A stretch of 38,735 nt of DNA from an uncultured Roseburia sp. (GTDB taxonomy: Bacteria; Bacillota; Clostridia; Lachnospirales; Lachnospiraceae), in contig URUD01000028.1 of the NCBI GenBank assembly GCA_900550935.1, positions 1 to 38,735 on the forward strand, in the 5' to 3' direction. The translations under genes were made by a program, and so were the position numbers. Positions 1 through 7,626 of this stretch are shown piece by piece. Position 1 is the first letter of the stretch; each line of letters starts with the position of its first letter. The notes below the pieces were generated by a model. That model did not search any database. It was not told the DNA's origin and saw nothing but the letters and a program-made list of their open reading frames with translations.

Positions 1-1
1 G

Positions 2-1954
2 AGAAAAAGCATTCTTGATGAAATCATCTTAAATATCGAAGGCAATCCGTGGACGGTTCGCGACGCCTGTACCGGTTGCATCGTGTTCGGCATGACCGGC
101 TCCGGCAAAAGTTCCGGGCCGCTTTACAAGATCGCACACAAATTTCTGACGCTCGGTTATGGTGGTGTGGTATTCTGCGCCAAGCCGGATGAAGCCGATA
201 CCTGGAAGAAATATGCCGCGAAAGCCCATCTGGACGATGATCCGCGCAAGCCAAGCCGGACCGGGGATCTGCTCTTTTTGAGTCAGCTGACCTTCAATTA
301 TCTCGACAGTGAAGCGAAACGTGCCGGACGTGGAGGCGGACAGGTCGAGAATCTTGTCAATCTCTATTTGGAAATCGTCAATATGGGCAAGGATAAGCGC
401 AATTCCGGCGGCGGCAACGAGGAGTATTGGAATAACGCCGTCAAGCAGTTGTTGCGCAACTCCATCACGATTCTGCAAATGGCACAACAGCCGATCAACA
501 TTGAAAACATTCATGAAATCATTGTTTCTGCGCCCTCTGCCTCTTCTGAAACAGTAGAAGAAAGAGGTTACTGTTCCAATTTATTGGATGTGGTTATTCC
601 AAGAGAATTTTGCGATACGCCGGAATATCAGATTGCCCACACCTTTTTCTATGAGGAATTCGCCTACCTTGACGAACGGACCCGCTCCAACACGATTTCC
701 TCCTTTTCCGTTGCCGCAGACTCCATGCAGCGCGGGGAACTGGCACGCTGTTTTTCCGCCGAACAATCGACGCTTCAACTGGAAGACCTCTATCGCAAGG
801 GAAAAATCCTGATTGTCGATTACGATGTCAAATCCTGGGGACGGATCGGGCAATACGCCGCCGGCATCATCAAATACTGCTTTGAGTCCATGATCGAACG
901 TCGGGAAGACATTGCCGACGACAATGCCCCGCCTGTCTTTTTATGGGCGGATGAATGCCAGTTCTTCAGTCTTGAATACGATCAGAAGTTTCAGACGACC
1001 GCCCGTTCCAGCCGGACACTGACCATATATGCAACTCAGAATCTCGGCAACCTTTATGACGGTTACGGCAAGGAAAAAGCCTCTTCGCTTCTCGGCAATC
1101 TGGGCACAAAATTCTTTTGTCAGAACGGCGAATTCGAGACGAACGAATGGGCTTCCAAGTCCATCGGACAGGAGATCATCATCCGTCAGTCCAAGACCTA
1201 CGGCGATTCCAAATCATCGTCGATGAAAGGCGACGACAACAAGTCGCTGTCCTATTCTGAAGGCTACAACGAACAGAAAGACTATCGCGTTGATCCAGCT
1301 GATTTTTCCACGCTCCAGACCGGCGGACCGCGCGGTCAATGCAAAGTCGGATTCATTTTCTGGCAGTCGGGACGGATTCTGAACAACGGCAATGTATTTG
1401 TCCGTTCCACCATCGAGCAGGAATGCCGCCGTGTCTGCGGTGCCAAAATCGTGCGGCATTGTCCGAAAGTTCCGACCATCGGCAAAGGCGAATACATCGG
1501 TGAATATCGGATTTTGCTGCCGAATGATTATTTCTGCTTCATCGCGTTTCTGCTGTCACTGGGGTTTCCTCTGACTGGATTTTTTCTCGTGCTTACGAAC
1601 CGGGATATTCTCATCGGCTATTTCAATGACGTGTTCTATTGTTGCGTCAGCACGCTCTGTTTTTACATGTGGAGCGTGGTTCTGGATATTTTCTGCGCCT
1701 GCCTGAACCGGATTCCGGCGATTCTCAAGGCTCTGTTTTCCGGCAGACCTCGCAGGGAGCAGAAGTATCTGAAAGCCGTCATCTGGCAGGACGCAGTTCT
1801 CGGCTACTACGCGATCTGCGTCGGCATGACGCTCTGGTTTCAATATCATCTTTTCGACTTCAAGCAGCTTGGAATTATACTGGCATGGTGGACGGGACTC
1901 TGTATGTTCTTCCGCTTCCTGCGCTCTTCCGGCAAACAACCAATCAAACCATAG
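2..1954 (+). CDS. VirD4/TraD-like type IV coupling ATPase, 5' end missing
   Basis: The frame is open from base 2, so the true start lies outside the window and about 650 residues are visible. A Walker A motif, GMTGSGKS, is encoded at 89-112. A Walker B-like WADECQFF lies near 945-968, followed by a segment with ARSSRT and YATQNL, typical of TraD/TraG/VirD4 and TraM-recognition-type ATPases that bring DNA or protein substrates to a type IV secretion channel. The C-terminal 150 residues contain several hydrophobic, probably membrane-spanning, stretches (about 1530-1900). That is unusual, because coupling proteins usually have their membrane anchors at the N-terminus. GC content and codon choice (CCG, CGC, GCC, CGG common) differ from everything after about 2220, so this gene probably comes from another organism. 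The family assignment is sound; substrate and element type cannot be told. Confidence 0.75.
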   Translation, partial: RKSILDEIILNIEGNPWTVRDACTGCIVFGMTGSGKSSGPLYKIAHKFLTLGYGGVVFCAKPDEADTWKKYAAKAHLDDDPRKPSRTGDLLFLSQLTFNYLDSEAKRAGRGGGQVENLVNLYLEIVNMGKDKRNSGGGNEEYWNNAVKQLLRNSITILQMAQQPINIENIHEIIVSAPSASSETVEERGYCSNLLDVVIPREFCDTPEYQIAHTFFYEEFAYLDERTRSNTISSFSVAADSMQRGELARCFSAEQSTLQLEDLYRKGKILIVDYDVKSWGRIGQYAAGIIKYCFESMIERREDIADDNAPPVFLWADECQFFSLEYDQKFQTTARSSRTLTIYATQNLGNLYDGYGKEKASSLLGNLGTKFFCQNGEFETNEWASKSIGQEIIIRQSKTYGDSKSSSMKGDDNKSLSYSEGYNEQKDYRVDPADFSTLQTGGPRGQCKVGFIFWQSGRILNNGNVFVRSTIEQECRRVCGAKIVRHCPKVPTIGKGEYIGEYRILLPNDYFCFIAFLLSLGFPLTGFFLVLTNRDILIGYFNDVFYCCVSTLCFYMWSVVLDIFCACLNRIPAILKALFSGRPRREQKYLKAVIWQDAVLGYYAICVGMTLWFQYHLFDFKQLGIILAWWTGLCMFFRFLRSSGKQPIKP

Positions 1955-1965
1955 TGAGGTAAAAT

Positions 1966-3228
1966 ATGTTCAAATCCACAAAAGAAGCAATGCAGTTTCT
2001 GGACGGTCTCAAGCCGTATCTGAAATCACGGATCATCGGGCAGGATCATGTGATCGACGCCATTTCGGAGAAGCTCCGCTACTGGTATCTGGGAATCAGC
2101 AATCCGAACAGGCCGACGGTCTTTTTCTTCCTCGGACCGACCGGAACCGGTAAAACTGAAATCATCCGGGAGACGATTCATTATCTCTATGGCGATGAAG
2201 AGGAGAAGTTTGAGGAATTCAGACCTACGCCGTTCTTGTTCGATTCCACATCTGCCAGTGCAGAATCCAGCTTTGAAGTTTATTTCACCTTGCCGGGCGA
2301 TAAGGCAGAGAGAACATATAATTATGGTTTTTGCATTGACAAGGAAGGAGTAACGGAAGAATGGCTCAACTCGAAGGCAAAGACCGCCAGAAAGTACAGT
2401 ACCGTATTTTACCGTGGAACTTCCGATGATGAGTTGGATTTATCCGGATTCCCTAAGAGCAGTAGGGATAATATTCAGGTTGCTCTTGAAAAGCAGGTAC
2501 TCATTATCTCTTTGGGAGCGAAGTTGAAAGTCGGTAAGTGTAAGGCAATCAGAGATTGGTTCCTGGCAAATGAATTTGCTGATTTTGGCGCTCCTTTCAC
2601 AAACTTCTTTATGTCGCGTAGATTGCCAAAGGGATTTGTAGAAAACAAGGATGTTCAGCAGAAGGTGGTAGAATATTTTGCATCTTTTGACGAGCATATC
2701 AAGGACTTTAGGATTGAAAAGGTTCCTCACGATGGAGAAACAAAAGAGGATACCTACAAAATTAATGCCCTCCATAAAATGATTGATTCGGATGGTATGG
2801 CAGAAATCCCTTTGGGAATGGAGTCTGCCGGAACATTGAAAATGTTTGCATTATATCCGGAATTACAGGAAGTATTGGAAAAGGGAAGCGTATTTTTTAT
2901 TGATGAATTAAATGCCCGCCTTCATCCGTTACTTGTAAGAAATTTTTTGCTTACATTCTTAAATCCGGAAATCAATACTAATCATGCACAGCTTGTATTT
3001 ACAACTCATGACACATGGCAGTTGTCTAATCAGTTGTTACGTCGTGATGAAATATGGTTTGTGGAAAAGGATGAGAGAGGCGTTTCTACACTGTATTCAT
3101 TGGCTGATTTTGTGGATGAGGCTGGTTCCCGTATCCGTAAGGACGAAAGCTATGAGAAGAATTATTTGATAGGAAAGTATGGTGCAATCCCTACCTTAAA
3201 GAGTATTGATATATTTAAGGAGGATTGA
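1966..3228 (+). CDS. Chimeric ORF: Clp-type AAA+ N-terminus joined in frame to headless RloA-type ATPase
   Basis: The 420-residue frame starts at ATG 1966 after GTGAGGT and is made of two unrelated pieces. Residues 1-85 look like the start of a Clp/AAA_2 ATPase: IIGQDHVIDAI, then the P-loop GPTGTGKT at residues 57-64. The homology stops at residue 85, right after the P-loop helix. Residues 86-420 match the middle and C-terminus of RloA/AAA_15 (AbiLi-like) ATPases: TPFLFDS near the joint, a signature-like ESAGTLKMFAL, Walker B FFIDELN, and the H-loop TTHD. The RloA part lacks its own N-terminus and P-loop. Base composition changes at the joint, which falls on a GAATTC. The RloA half is followed directly by rloB, as in known RloAB pairs. 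I read this as a joining artefact rather than a working fusion protein. The frame is intact only because the two halves happen to be in phase. Confidence 0.8.
   Translation: MFKSTKEAMQFLDGLKPYLKSRIIGQDHVIDAISEKLRYWYLGISNPNRPTVFFFLGPTGTGKTEIIRETIHYLYGDEEEKFEEFRPTPFLFDSTSASAESSFEVYFTLPGDKAERTYNYGFCIDKEGVTEEWLNSKAKTARKYSTVFYRGTSDDELDLSGFPKSSRDNIQVALEKQVLIISLGAKLKVGKCKAIRDWFLANEFADFGAPFTNFFMSRRLPKGFVENKDVQQKVVEYFASFDEHIKDFRIEKVPHDGETKEDTYKINALHKMIDSDGMAEIPLGMESAGTLKMFALYPELQEVLEKGSVFFIDELNARLHPLLVRNFLLTFLNPEINTNHAQLVFTTHDTWQLSNQLLRRDEIWFVEKDERGVSTLYSLADFVDEAGSRIRKDESYEKNYLIGKYGAIPTLKSIDIFKED
2215..2220. other. Probable chimera junction at an EcoRI site
   Basis: GAATTC sits exactly where the Clp-like sequence ends and RloA-like sequence begins. 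To the left, GC is often above 53% and CCG/CGC/GCC codons are common. To the right, GC falls to about 40% and codons resemble the Lachnospiraceae genes that fill the rest of the window. Other GAATTC sites exist (for example near 656, 1134 and 36384), so a complete EcoRI digest is excluded, but a partial-digest or ligation chimera is possible. Assembly merging at a short shared sequence is also possible. Confidence 0.6.
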
Positions 3229-3230
3229 GT

Positions 3231-3878
3231 ATGGCGAAAAAGGATAGAACAGGTAACCGAAAATCGCGAGAGCAGAGAAAACAATTCAAAGTGCCGGAAT
3301 TAGGTTACTATCTGATTGTTACCGATACAGAAGCTACAGAGCGTTGTTACTTTACAGGACTCCATCAGGCTTTGCCGGAGGATGTTAGAAATAAGCTGGT
3401 TATTAAGGTTGTGGAGACAAAGACACGTACCATGATTGATAAATGTCTGGAACTCACAGCTTATGATGCACAGTATCGTATCCCGTGGATTGTATTTGAC
3501 AGAGATCAGGTGCAAGGGTTTGACGAAATTATTGCAGAAGCAGTGAGTAAAGGAATACAGGTGGGCTGGTCTAATCCATGCTTTGAAATATGGATGTATG
3601 CCTACTTCGGTGCCATGCCGGCAATCCAAGATTCTTGGACTTGCTGCTCAGATTTTGGACGAGTATATGAGACCAAAACCGGGCAGAAGTATTCCAAAGC
3701 CGATGAGCAGATGTATGGAAAACTCTGTAAATTCGGTGATGAAGAAATGGCAATTCAGATAGCACAGCAGAAGTTGGAGCAATGTAAACGAGAAGGTAAA
3801 ACAAAGCCATCAGAGATGTACCCGTGTACGACGGTGCATGAGCTGATTGGGGAGATTAAGAGGAAAATCAGGAAATAG
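3231..3878 (+). CDS. rloB: RloB family protein (AbiLii/Toprim-like, phage defence)
   Basis: The product is 215 residues from ATG 3231, chosen because AAGGAGG sits seven bases upstream; the upstream TTG in the same frame has no site. RloB-family landmarks are present. Near the N-terminus is TDTEATERCYF, a variant of the usual EGExTExxYF acid motif. In the middle is WIVFDRDQ, the Toprim-like DxD. After that comes SNPCFEIWMYAYF, the family signature. RloA/RloB pairs are an ATPase with a putative nuclease, related to the lactococcal abortive-infection system AbiL. The gene starts two bases after the stop of the RloA-like frame, so the two are translationally linked. RloB looks full length, but its partner lacks a P-loop in this sequence. 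The first acid motif departs from consensus (TD in place of EG), so activity is uncertain. Confidence 0.8.
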   Translation: MAKKDRTGNRKSREQRKQFKVPELGYYLIVTDTEATERCYFTGLHQALPEDVRNKLVIKVVETKTRTMIDKCLELTAYDAQYRIPWIVFDRDQVQGFDEIIAEAVSKGIQVGWSNPCFEIWMYAYFGAMPAIQDSWTCCSDFGRVYETKTGQKYSKADEQMYGKLCKFGDEEMAIQIAQQKLEQCKREGKTKPSEMYPCTTVHELIGEIKRKIRK

Positions 3879-3883
3879 ATTTT

Positions 3884-4148
3884 ATGCCAAATATATTACC
3901 AGTGTCGGACTTAAGAAATTATAATGAAGTATTGAAGAATTGTCAGGTTGGAGAACCGGTATTTTTGACAAAAAATGGGCGCGGAAGATTTGTAGTTATG
4001 GATATTGAAGACTATGAGCGTGAGAAGGCTGAAAAAAAAACTGTTGATGAAGTTGCAGGAAGCAGAAGATGCAGTTAAAGATGAAAGTGCCTGGATGAGT
4101 TTAGATGAACTTAAGAAGTTAGTTTCCGGACGGATTATAAATATGTGA
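3884..4148 (+). pseudogene. Phd/YefM-type antitoxin, frameshifted
   Basis: The first 50 or so codons encode a typical Phd/YefM antitoxin N-terminus: LPVSDLRNYNEVL, then EPVFLTKNGRGRFVVMDIEDYE. This is the DNA-binding fold that autoregulates toxin-antitoxin operons. At a run of nine A (4032-4040) the frame is one base too long, and translation ends after 64 residues. Removing one A restores the expected toxin-neutralising tail with EAEDAVKDES and SLDELKKLVSG. The restored frame then reads into the toxin remnant and stops at 4148. It lies five bases after rloB. Slippage at the A run could also be a sequencing error, but the toxin deletion next to it shows the locus is broken either way. Confidence 0.75.
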
Positions 4149-4246
4149 TTTATGGAAATTATGTTGTGCTGTATAAGGTTGGAAAAGAGTATGTGGAGAT
4201 TTACCGGGTAGTGAATCGGTATCAGGATATTATGCAGATATTTTAG
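4133..4246 (+). pseudogene. C-terminal remnant of RelE/ParE-type toxin
   Basis: In frame from 4133 to the TAG at 4244, the sequence encodes DYKYVIYGNYVVLYKV, EYVEIYRVVNRY and QDIMQIF. This is the characteristic last third of a RelE/ParE-superfamily mRNA interferase or gyrase toxin, which usually ends with a YR(Y/V)LI...NYLVFY... RV...RDY pattern. The first 60 or so codons are absent. The fragment follows the antitoxin tail without a gap and in a different frame, so a deletion removed the antitoxin stop codon, the toxin start and the toxin N-terminus. No toxin can be made. Confidence 0.7.
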
Positions 4247-4258
4247 CAGGGGATAAAC

Positions 4259-5383
4259 ATGGATCCGTTATTAAATTATGTTGTTTTGCTCAATAAAGAG
4301 CAGGGGACAGGGGACGAAAAAGAAGAGTACAATGTATTTTCGGTATTAGGCATCCAATCCAGAGAGGTGCTGATCTGCAGAATGATCGCAGACCTGCTCA
4401 ATCCAAGGGGACGGCATGGAATGGGAAGTGCCTATCTGCAGTTGTTCGTGGATGAGGTTTTAAAAATTAAGATTGCAGATGAAACTCTATTGAAACATGC
4501 CGTGGTCAGTACAGAATACAGTATAGATGCAGAGCGCAGGATCGATATCGTATTGGAAATCGGGAAAATGTTTCTTCCAGTCGAAGTAAAGATATATGCG
4601 TGTGAGCAGAAGAGCCAGTGCTATGACTACTATACCTTTGCAAAGGAAAAGGATGCGGATACAAAAGTATACTATCTGACGAGATTTGGTCATATGCCGG
4701 GTGCATACAGCATGAGGGGAAAAGATGGGATCATTTCTGAGGATAAAATTGTGTGTCTGTCATTCCAGAAAGATATTACACACTGGCTGAAAGAATGTTG
4801 CAAGATCAGTACACCGAATGTGGGAGTAGTGATAAGCCAGTTTGAGAAGAGCATAGAAAAAGTAACAGATCGCCTGGGAGAGAAGATGAAGCAGATCGAA
4901 AGCAAATATGGACTTGCGCGTGAAAAAAACATCCGCTGGTATGAATACGAAGATCAGGCAACAACCGCATTTTATCATAGCTATTCTACATATCCTGGTA
5001 TCAATTATATTGTAAAAAATGCGGAAATGAACGATGGATACCAGCTCTGGTTCCGGATAGAAGTGGAACATCATTTATTTGCAGGATTTTGTGTATTTGA
5101 TCCGAATGAAACGCCTGAGGGTGGACAACAGGTTGACGTATATGACGAAGCAACGAAAATGTCAGTGGCACGGCTTCTTAAGGTGACACAGGCAGAGCAG
5201 GAAAACTGGTGGGCAGTCTGGCGATACCTTCCTACGGGCACGGTTAAAAATACAGAAGAAGTGCCGGACTTTAAGCAGATGAATGAAGCGGCACTGGCAT
5301 TGGTGGATGAGGAAAAAAGAAAGGCATTTGTTACAGAGTCGGTCAGCCAGATGGAACTGTCCTTACTCAGCCTGCTGAAGTAA
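4259..5383 (+). CDS. PD-(D/E)XK nuclease superfamily protein (PDDEXK_4-like)
   Basis: This 374-residue protein starts at ATG 4259 behind CAGGGGAT. The N-terminal half has the landmarks of the PDDEXK_4 group: SREVLICRMIADLLNP, then RRIDIVLEIG with the metal-binding Asp, and about ten residues on PVEVKIYACEQKSQCYDYY, which supplies the E-x-K of the nuclease core. The second half (GYQLWFRIEVEHHLFAGF onward) is an alpha/beta region I do not recognise as a named domain. Such proteins are often found in defence-rich accessory regions of Firmicutes and Bacteroidetes, but substrate and partner are generally unknown. Here it follows RloB and a broken toxin-antitoxin locus. It looks full length and may be transcribed alone. 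The fold call is fairly secure; the role in defence is inferred from context only. Confidence 0.7.
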   Translation: MDPLLNYVVLLNKEQGTGDEKEEYNVFSVLGIQSREVLICRMIADLLNPRGRHGMGSAYLQLFVDEVLKIKIADETLLKHAVVSTEYSIDAERRIDIVLEIGKMFLPVEVKIYACEQKSQCYDYYTFAKEKDADTKVYYLTRFGHMPGAYSMRGKDGIISEDKIVCLSFQKDITHWLKECCKISTPNVGVVISQFEKSIEKVTDRLGEKMKQIESKYGLAREKNIRWYEYEDQATTAFYHSYSTYPGINYIVKNAEMNDGYQLWFRIEVEHHLFAGFCVFDPNETPEGGQQVDVYDEATKMSVARLLKVTQAEQENWWAVWRYLPTGTVKNTEEVPDFKQMNEAALALVDEEKRKAFVTESVSQMELSLLSLLK

Positions 5384-5474
5384 TCCGCAGAAATTTCTTT
5401 TCCGGTAGTATTTCCCCCGCATTTCTGATAAAATAAAGAGGTAATCAACAAAACAGAAATGAGGGAACAGGGGT

Positions 5475-5885
5475 ATGAATATATTATTTTTTCTCACACC
5501 AAAGGATGAGGTTGCTACCGTAGAGGAGACCGATACATTGCGCCAGGTTCTGGAAAAGATGGAGCATCACGGATACTCAGCCATTCCATTTTTAAGCAGG
5601 GAAGGAAAGTATATCGGAACGATCACGGATGGGGATCTGCTCTGGTTTTTAAAGAAAAATAAATTTCCGGATTTAAAGGATTTAGAGGATATGCCGATCG
5701 TTACGATCGAGCGTCACAGGGATAATCAGGCGGTTCACATAGAGGCGAGCATGGAGGATCTGTTTGACAAAGTGACCAATCAGAACTTTGTGCCGGTAGT
5801 GGATGATAATCAGGTATTTATCGGGATCGTGACACGAAAAGATGTATTAGTTTATCTGCAGAAAAAGTTAAACGAACGGCAGTAG
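5475..5885 (+). CDS. Tandem CBS-domain protein
   Basis: The 136-residue product has two CBS motifs and nothing else. The first ends in GKYIGTITDGDLLWFL (about residues 45-60) and the second in NQVFIGIVTRKDVLVYL (about residues 112-128). Paired CBS motifs form a Bateman module that binds adenine nucleotides and usually regulates a partner. Stand-alone copies are common in Clostridia and their targets are mostly unknown. The start at 5475 follows GAGGGAACAGGGGT. A gene for a GerMN lipoprotein begins 19 bases after the stop, so the two may share a transcript. No partner enzyme or channel lies next to it. Confidence 0.85.
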   Translation: MNILFFLTPKDEVATVEETDTLRQVLEKMEHHGYSAIPFLSREGKYIGTITDGDLLWFLKKNKFPDLKDLEDMPIVTIERHRDNQAVHIEASMEDLFDKVTNQNFVPVVDDNQVFIGIVTRKDVLVYLQKKLNERQ

Positions 5886-5904
5886 GGCGAAAAAGGAGAT
5901 AGAA

Positions 5905-6378
5905 ATGAAACGTGGGATCATCGTACTGGCACTGGTACTGGCACTTTCCGGCTGTGGGGCAAATGGCAGTGTAAAAGAACCGGAAAATGGAACCGGGACA
6001 GTTGGAGCCAATACAGAAGTTACACTTTATATCAGTAATGAGAACGGAGACGGATTTGCAGAAAAAGAGGAAAAGCTGGAGGAACTGACACCGGAGGCAA
6101 TCCTTTCGGCACTGGCAGAGGAACGCGTGGTTCCATCGGAGACAAAGGTGCTTTCGTTTTCACAGGAAGGAAAGGCACTGACCTTAGACCTTTCCAGGGA
6201 ATATCAGGAGTATGTAATGAGCTTTGGAACATCGGGCGAGCTTATTACGATAGGCGGTGTGGTCAATACATTCCTGAAGGCATACGATGCGGATACGATA
6301 ACGATCCTGGTAGAGGGAGAGGCATGGGACAGTGGACATGCCGAGATAGATGGACCACTTAGCTGGTATGAGTCATAG
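5905..6378 (+). CDS. GerMN-domain lipoprotein
   Basis: This 157-residue protein has a short signal peptide of leucines and valines ending in the lipobox LSGC, so it should be anchored to the outer face of the membrane by Cys 17 or so. The rest is one GerMN domain: EAILSALAEERVVPSETKVLS, then LTLDLSREYQEY, then GGVVNTFLKAYDADTITILVEG, and a C-terminal GHAEIDGPLSWYE. GerMN domains occur in the sporulation/germination protein GerM and in lipoproteins such as LpqB, where they are thought to bind cell-envelope components. A Shine-Dalgarno AAAAAGGAG precedes the start. It follows the CBS gene by 19 bases. The domain call is confident; a specific role in sporulation is not shown. Confidence 0.85.
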   Translation: MKRGIIVLALVLALSGCGANGSVKEPENGTGTVGANTEVTLYISNENGDGFAEKEEKLEELTPEAILSALAEERVVPSETKVLSFSQEGKALTLDLSREYQEYVMSFGTSGELITIGGVVNTFLKAYDADTITILVEGEAWDSGHAEIDGPLSWYES

Positions 6379-6599
6379 TTTTGTGCAATATGTCTATGTG
6401 CACAATATACAAAAAAATTGAAAATTCTTGTGTATGAAAAGAGTGCCTTGTTATAATCAGCACAAAGCATATATTTTTAGAAACATTCTTAATTACGATA
6501 GCAGAAAACGCGAAGAGACTGTTATCGCATTTCTTAGGCATTATGCCAGTCTGGTTTGATATGAAAATCTGTGCTTTTATTACCCGGTCAAAGAGCATA

Positions 6600-6641
6600 G
6601 GATTTTTCATATACAGATACGTCTTTTCTTATGAAAAATCC
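6600..6641. repeat. Perfect 12-bp inverted repeat in the rpn leader
   Basis: GGATTTTTCATA at 6600-6611 is repeated inverted as TATGAAAAATCC at 6630-6641, with 18 bases between. It ends nine bases before the GGAGG of the downstream rpn gene. It could form a leader hairpin or mark an element boundary. There is no T tract, so it is not a terminator. The rest of 6379-6658 shows only a weak promoter-like TTGTGT/TATAAT pair near 6430-6455 and no gene. Confidence 0.5.
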
Positions 6642-6658
6642 AATAACAAGGAGGCAGC

Positions 6659-7570
6659 ATGGAAAAGACAACTCATATTGTAAGAAACTATAAGGATACA
6701 GTATTTCGAATGTTATTTCGGGACAAGGCGCGGTTATTGGAGCTTTATAATGCAGTGAATCAGACTTCTTATGAGAACCCGGAAGAACTTCAGATCGTGA
6801 CACTGGAAAATGCAGTATATTTAGGGATGAAGAATGATGTGGCATTTATTATAGATTTTCATATGTATTTATATGAGCACCAATCTACAGTCAATCCTAA
6901 TATGCCACTTCGGTTTTTGCAATATGTAGCAAAAGAATATGAAAAATTGGTAAAACAGGATAAATTGTATCGGAATAAAAAAAGTTATATCCCTGCACCA
7001 AAATTTTATGTGTTTTATAATGGACAGGAGAAACAGCCAGAGCATTGGACAGAGTATTTATCCCAATCTTTTGAAAAGGAAGAGACAGATCCGGCGTTAG
7101 AACTTAAGGTGGAATTTTTTAATATCAATTCCGGAATGAATGAGAAACTTATGCAGCATTGCAAGATACTTTCGGAATATATGCAGTATGTAAATATGGT
7201 AAGGAAAAATGCTATGGATATGCCACTGCGGGAAGCGGTAAAAACTGCGATTGATTGTTGCATCAAACAGGGCATCCTTTCAGAGTTTCTGCGCCAGAAC
7301 AAAGCGGAGGTAACAGCAATGAGCATTTTTGAATATGATGAGGAAGCAGTTCGCAGGATACAGCGTCAGGATGCAATCGAAACCGGACAGAAGCTACAGC
7401 TGATCCACATGATCTTGCGAAAACTTCAAAAAGGAAAAGAGCCAGAAATGATTGCACGGGAATTAGACGAAGAATTACAGACCGTGATAAGGATATGCAA
7501 AGCTGCAGAAGTATGTGGCATGGATGCACAAAGTGTATATGAATATTTAGAAAAGAAATGTCAGTTATAA
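6659..7570 (+). CDS. Rpn / PD-(D/E)XK transposase-family nuclease
   Basis: The 303-residue protein starts at ATG 6659 after AAGGAGGCAGC. Its N-terminal 130 residues carry the pattern of Rpn/PDDEXK-family 'transposases' common in Lachnospiraceae: FRMLFRDKARLLELYNAV, then the nuclease core KNDVAFIID followed by the E-x-Q variant EHQST and NPNMPLRFLQYVAKEY. The middle holds PAPKFYVFYNG, a usual family segment. The C-terminal 70 residues are helical and basic, with IQRQDAIETGQK and a repeat-like EPEMIARELDEELQTV. Escherichia coli Rpn proteins promote RecA-independent recombination through DNA cleavage; cargo and mobility of this subgroup are not established. No target-site duplications or terminal repeats were obvious. 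A degraded relative from a different subgroup occurs at about 37.3 kb. Confidence 0.8.
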   Translation: MEKTTHIVRNYKDTVFRMLFRDKARLLELYNAVNQTSYENPEELQIVTLENAVYLGMKNDVAFIIDFHMYLYEHQSTVNPNMPLRFLQYVAKEYEKLVKQDKLYRNKKSYIPAPKFYVFYNGQEKQPEHWTEYLSQSFEKEETDPALELKVEFFNINSGMNEKLMQHCKILSEYMQYVNMVRKNAMDMPLREAVKTAIDCCIKQGILSEFLRQNKAEVTAMSIFEYDEEAVRRIQRQDAIETGQKLQLIHMILRKLQKGKEPEMIARELDEELQTVIRICKAAEVCGMDAQSVYEYLEKKCQL

Positions 7571-7575
7571 AATAT

Positions 7576-7603
7576 AACGGAGATACTATCCGGCATCTCC
7601 GTT
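7576..7603. terminator. Hairpin between convergent rpn and sulP
   Basis: AACGGAGAT (7576-7584) pairs perfectly with ATCTCCGTT (7595-7603) across a 10-base loop. It lies six bases after the rpn stop and before the end of the convergent SulP gene, and a T-rich stretch follows at 7620-7631. Its position suits a bidirectional terminator, though no T run abuts the stem. Confidence 0.5.
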
Positions 7604-7626
7604 TGCGTTTCTAATTCCCATTTTTT

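Noticed and set aside
1966..3228. Novel Clp-RloA fusion as a new defence ATPase
   Set aside because: Both halves are truncated at an EcoRI site with a composition change, which points to a joining artefact.
5390..5430. CAGAAAT / ATTTCTG pair after the PD-(D/E)XK gene as a terminator
   Set aside because: The stem is seven bases with a loop over 20 bases and no T run.
6381..6405. TTGTGCA / TGCACAA hairpin as a terminator of the GerMN gene
   Set aside because: The stem is only seven bases and is followed by A rather than T on the plus strand.
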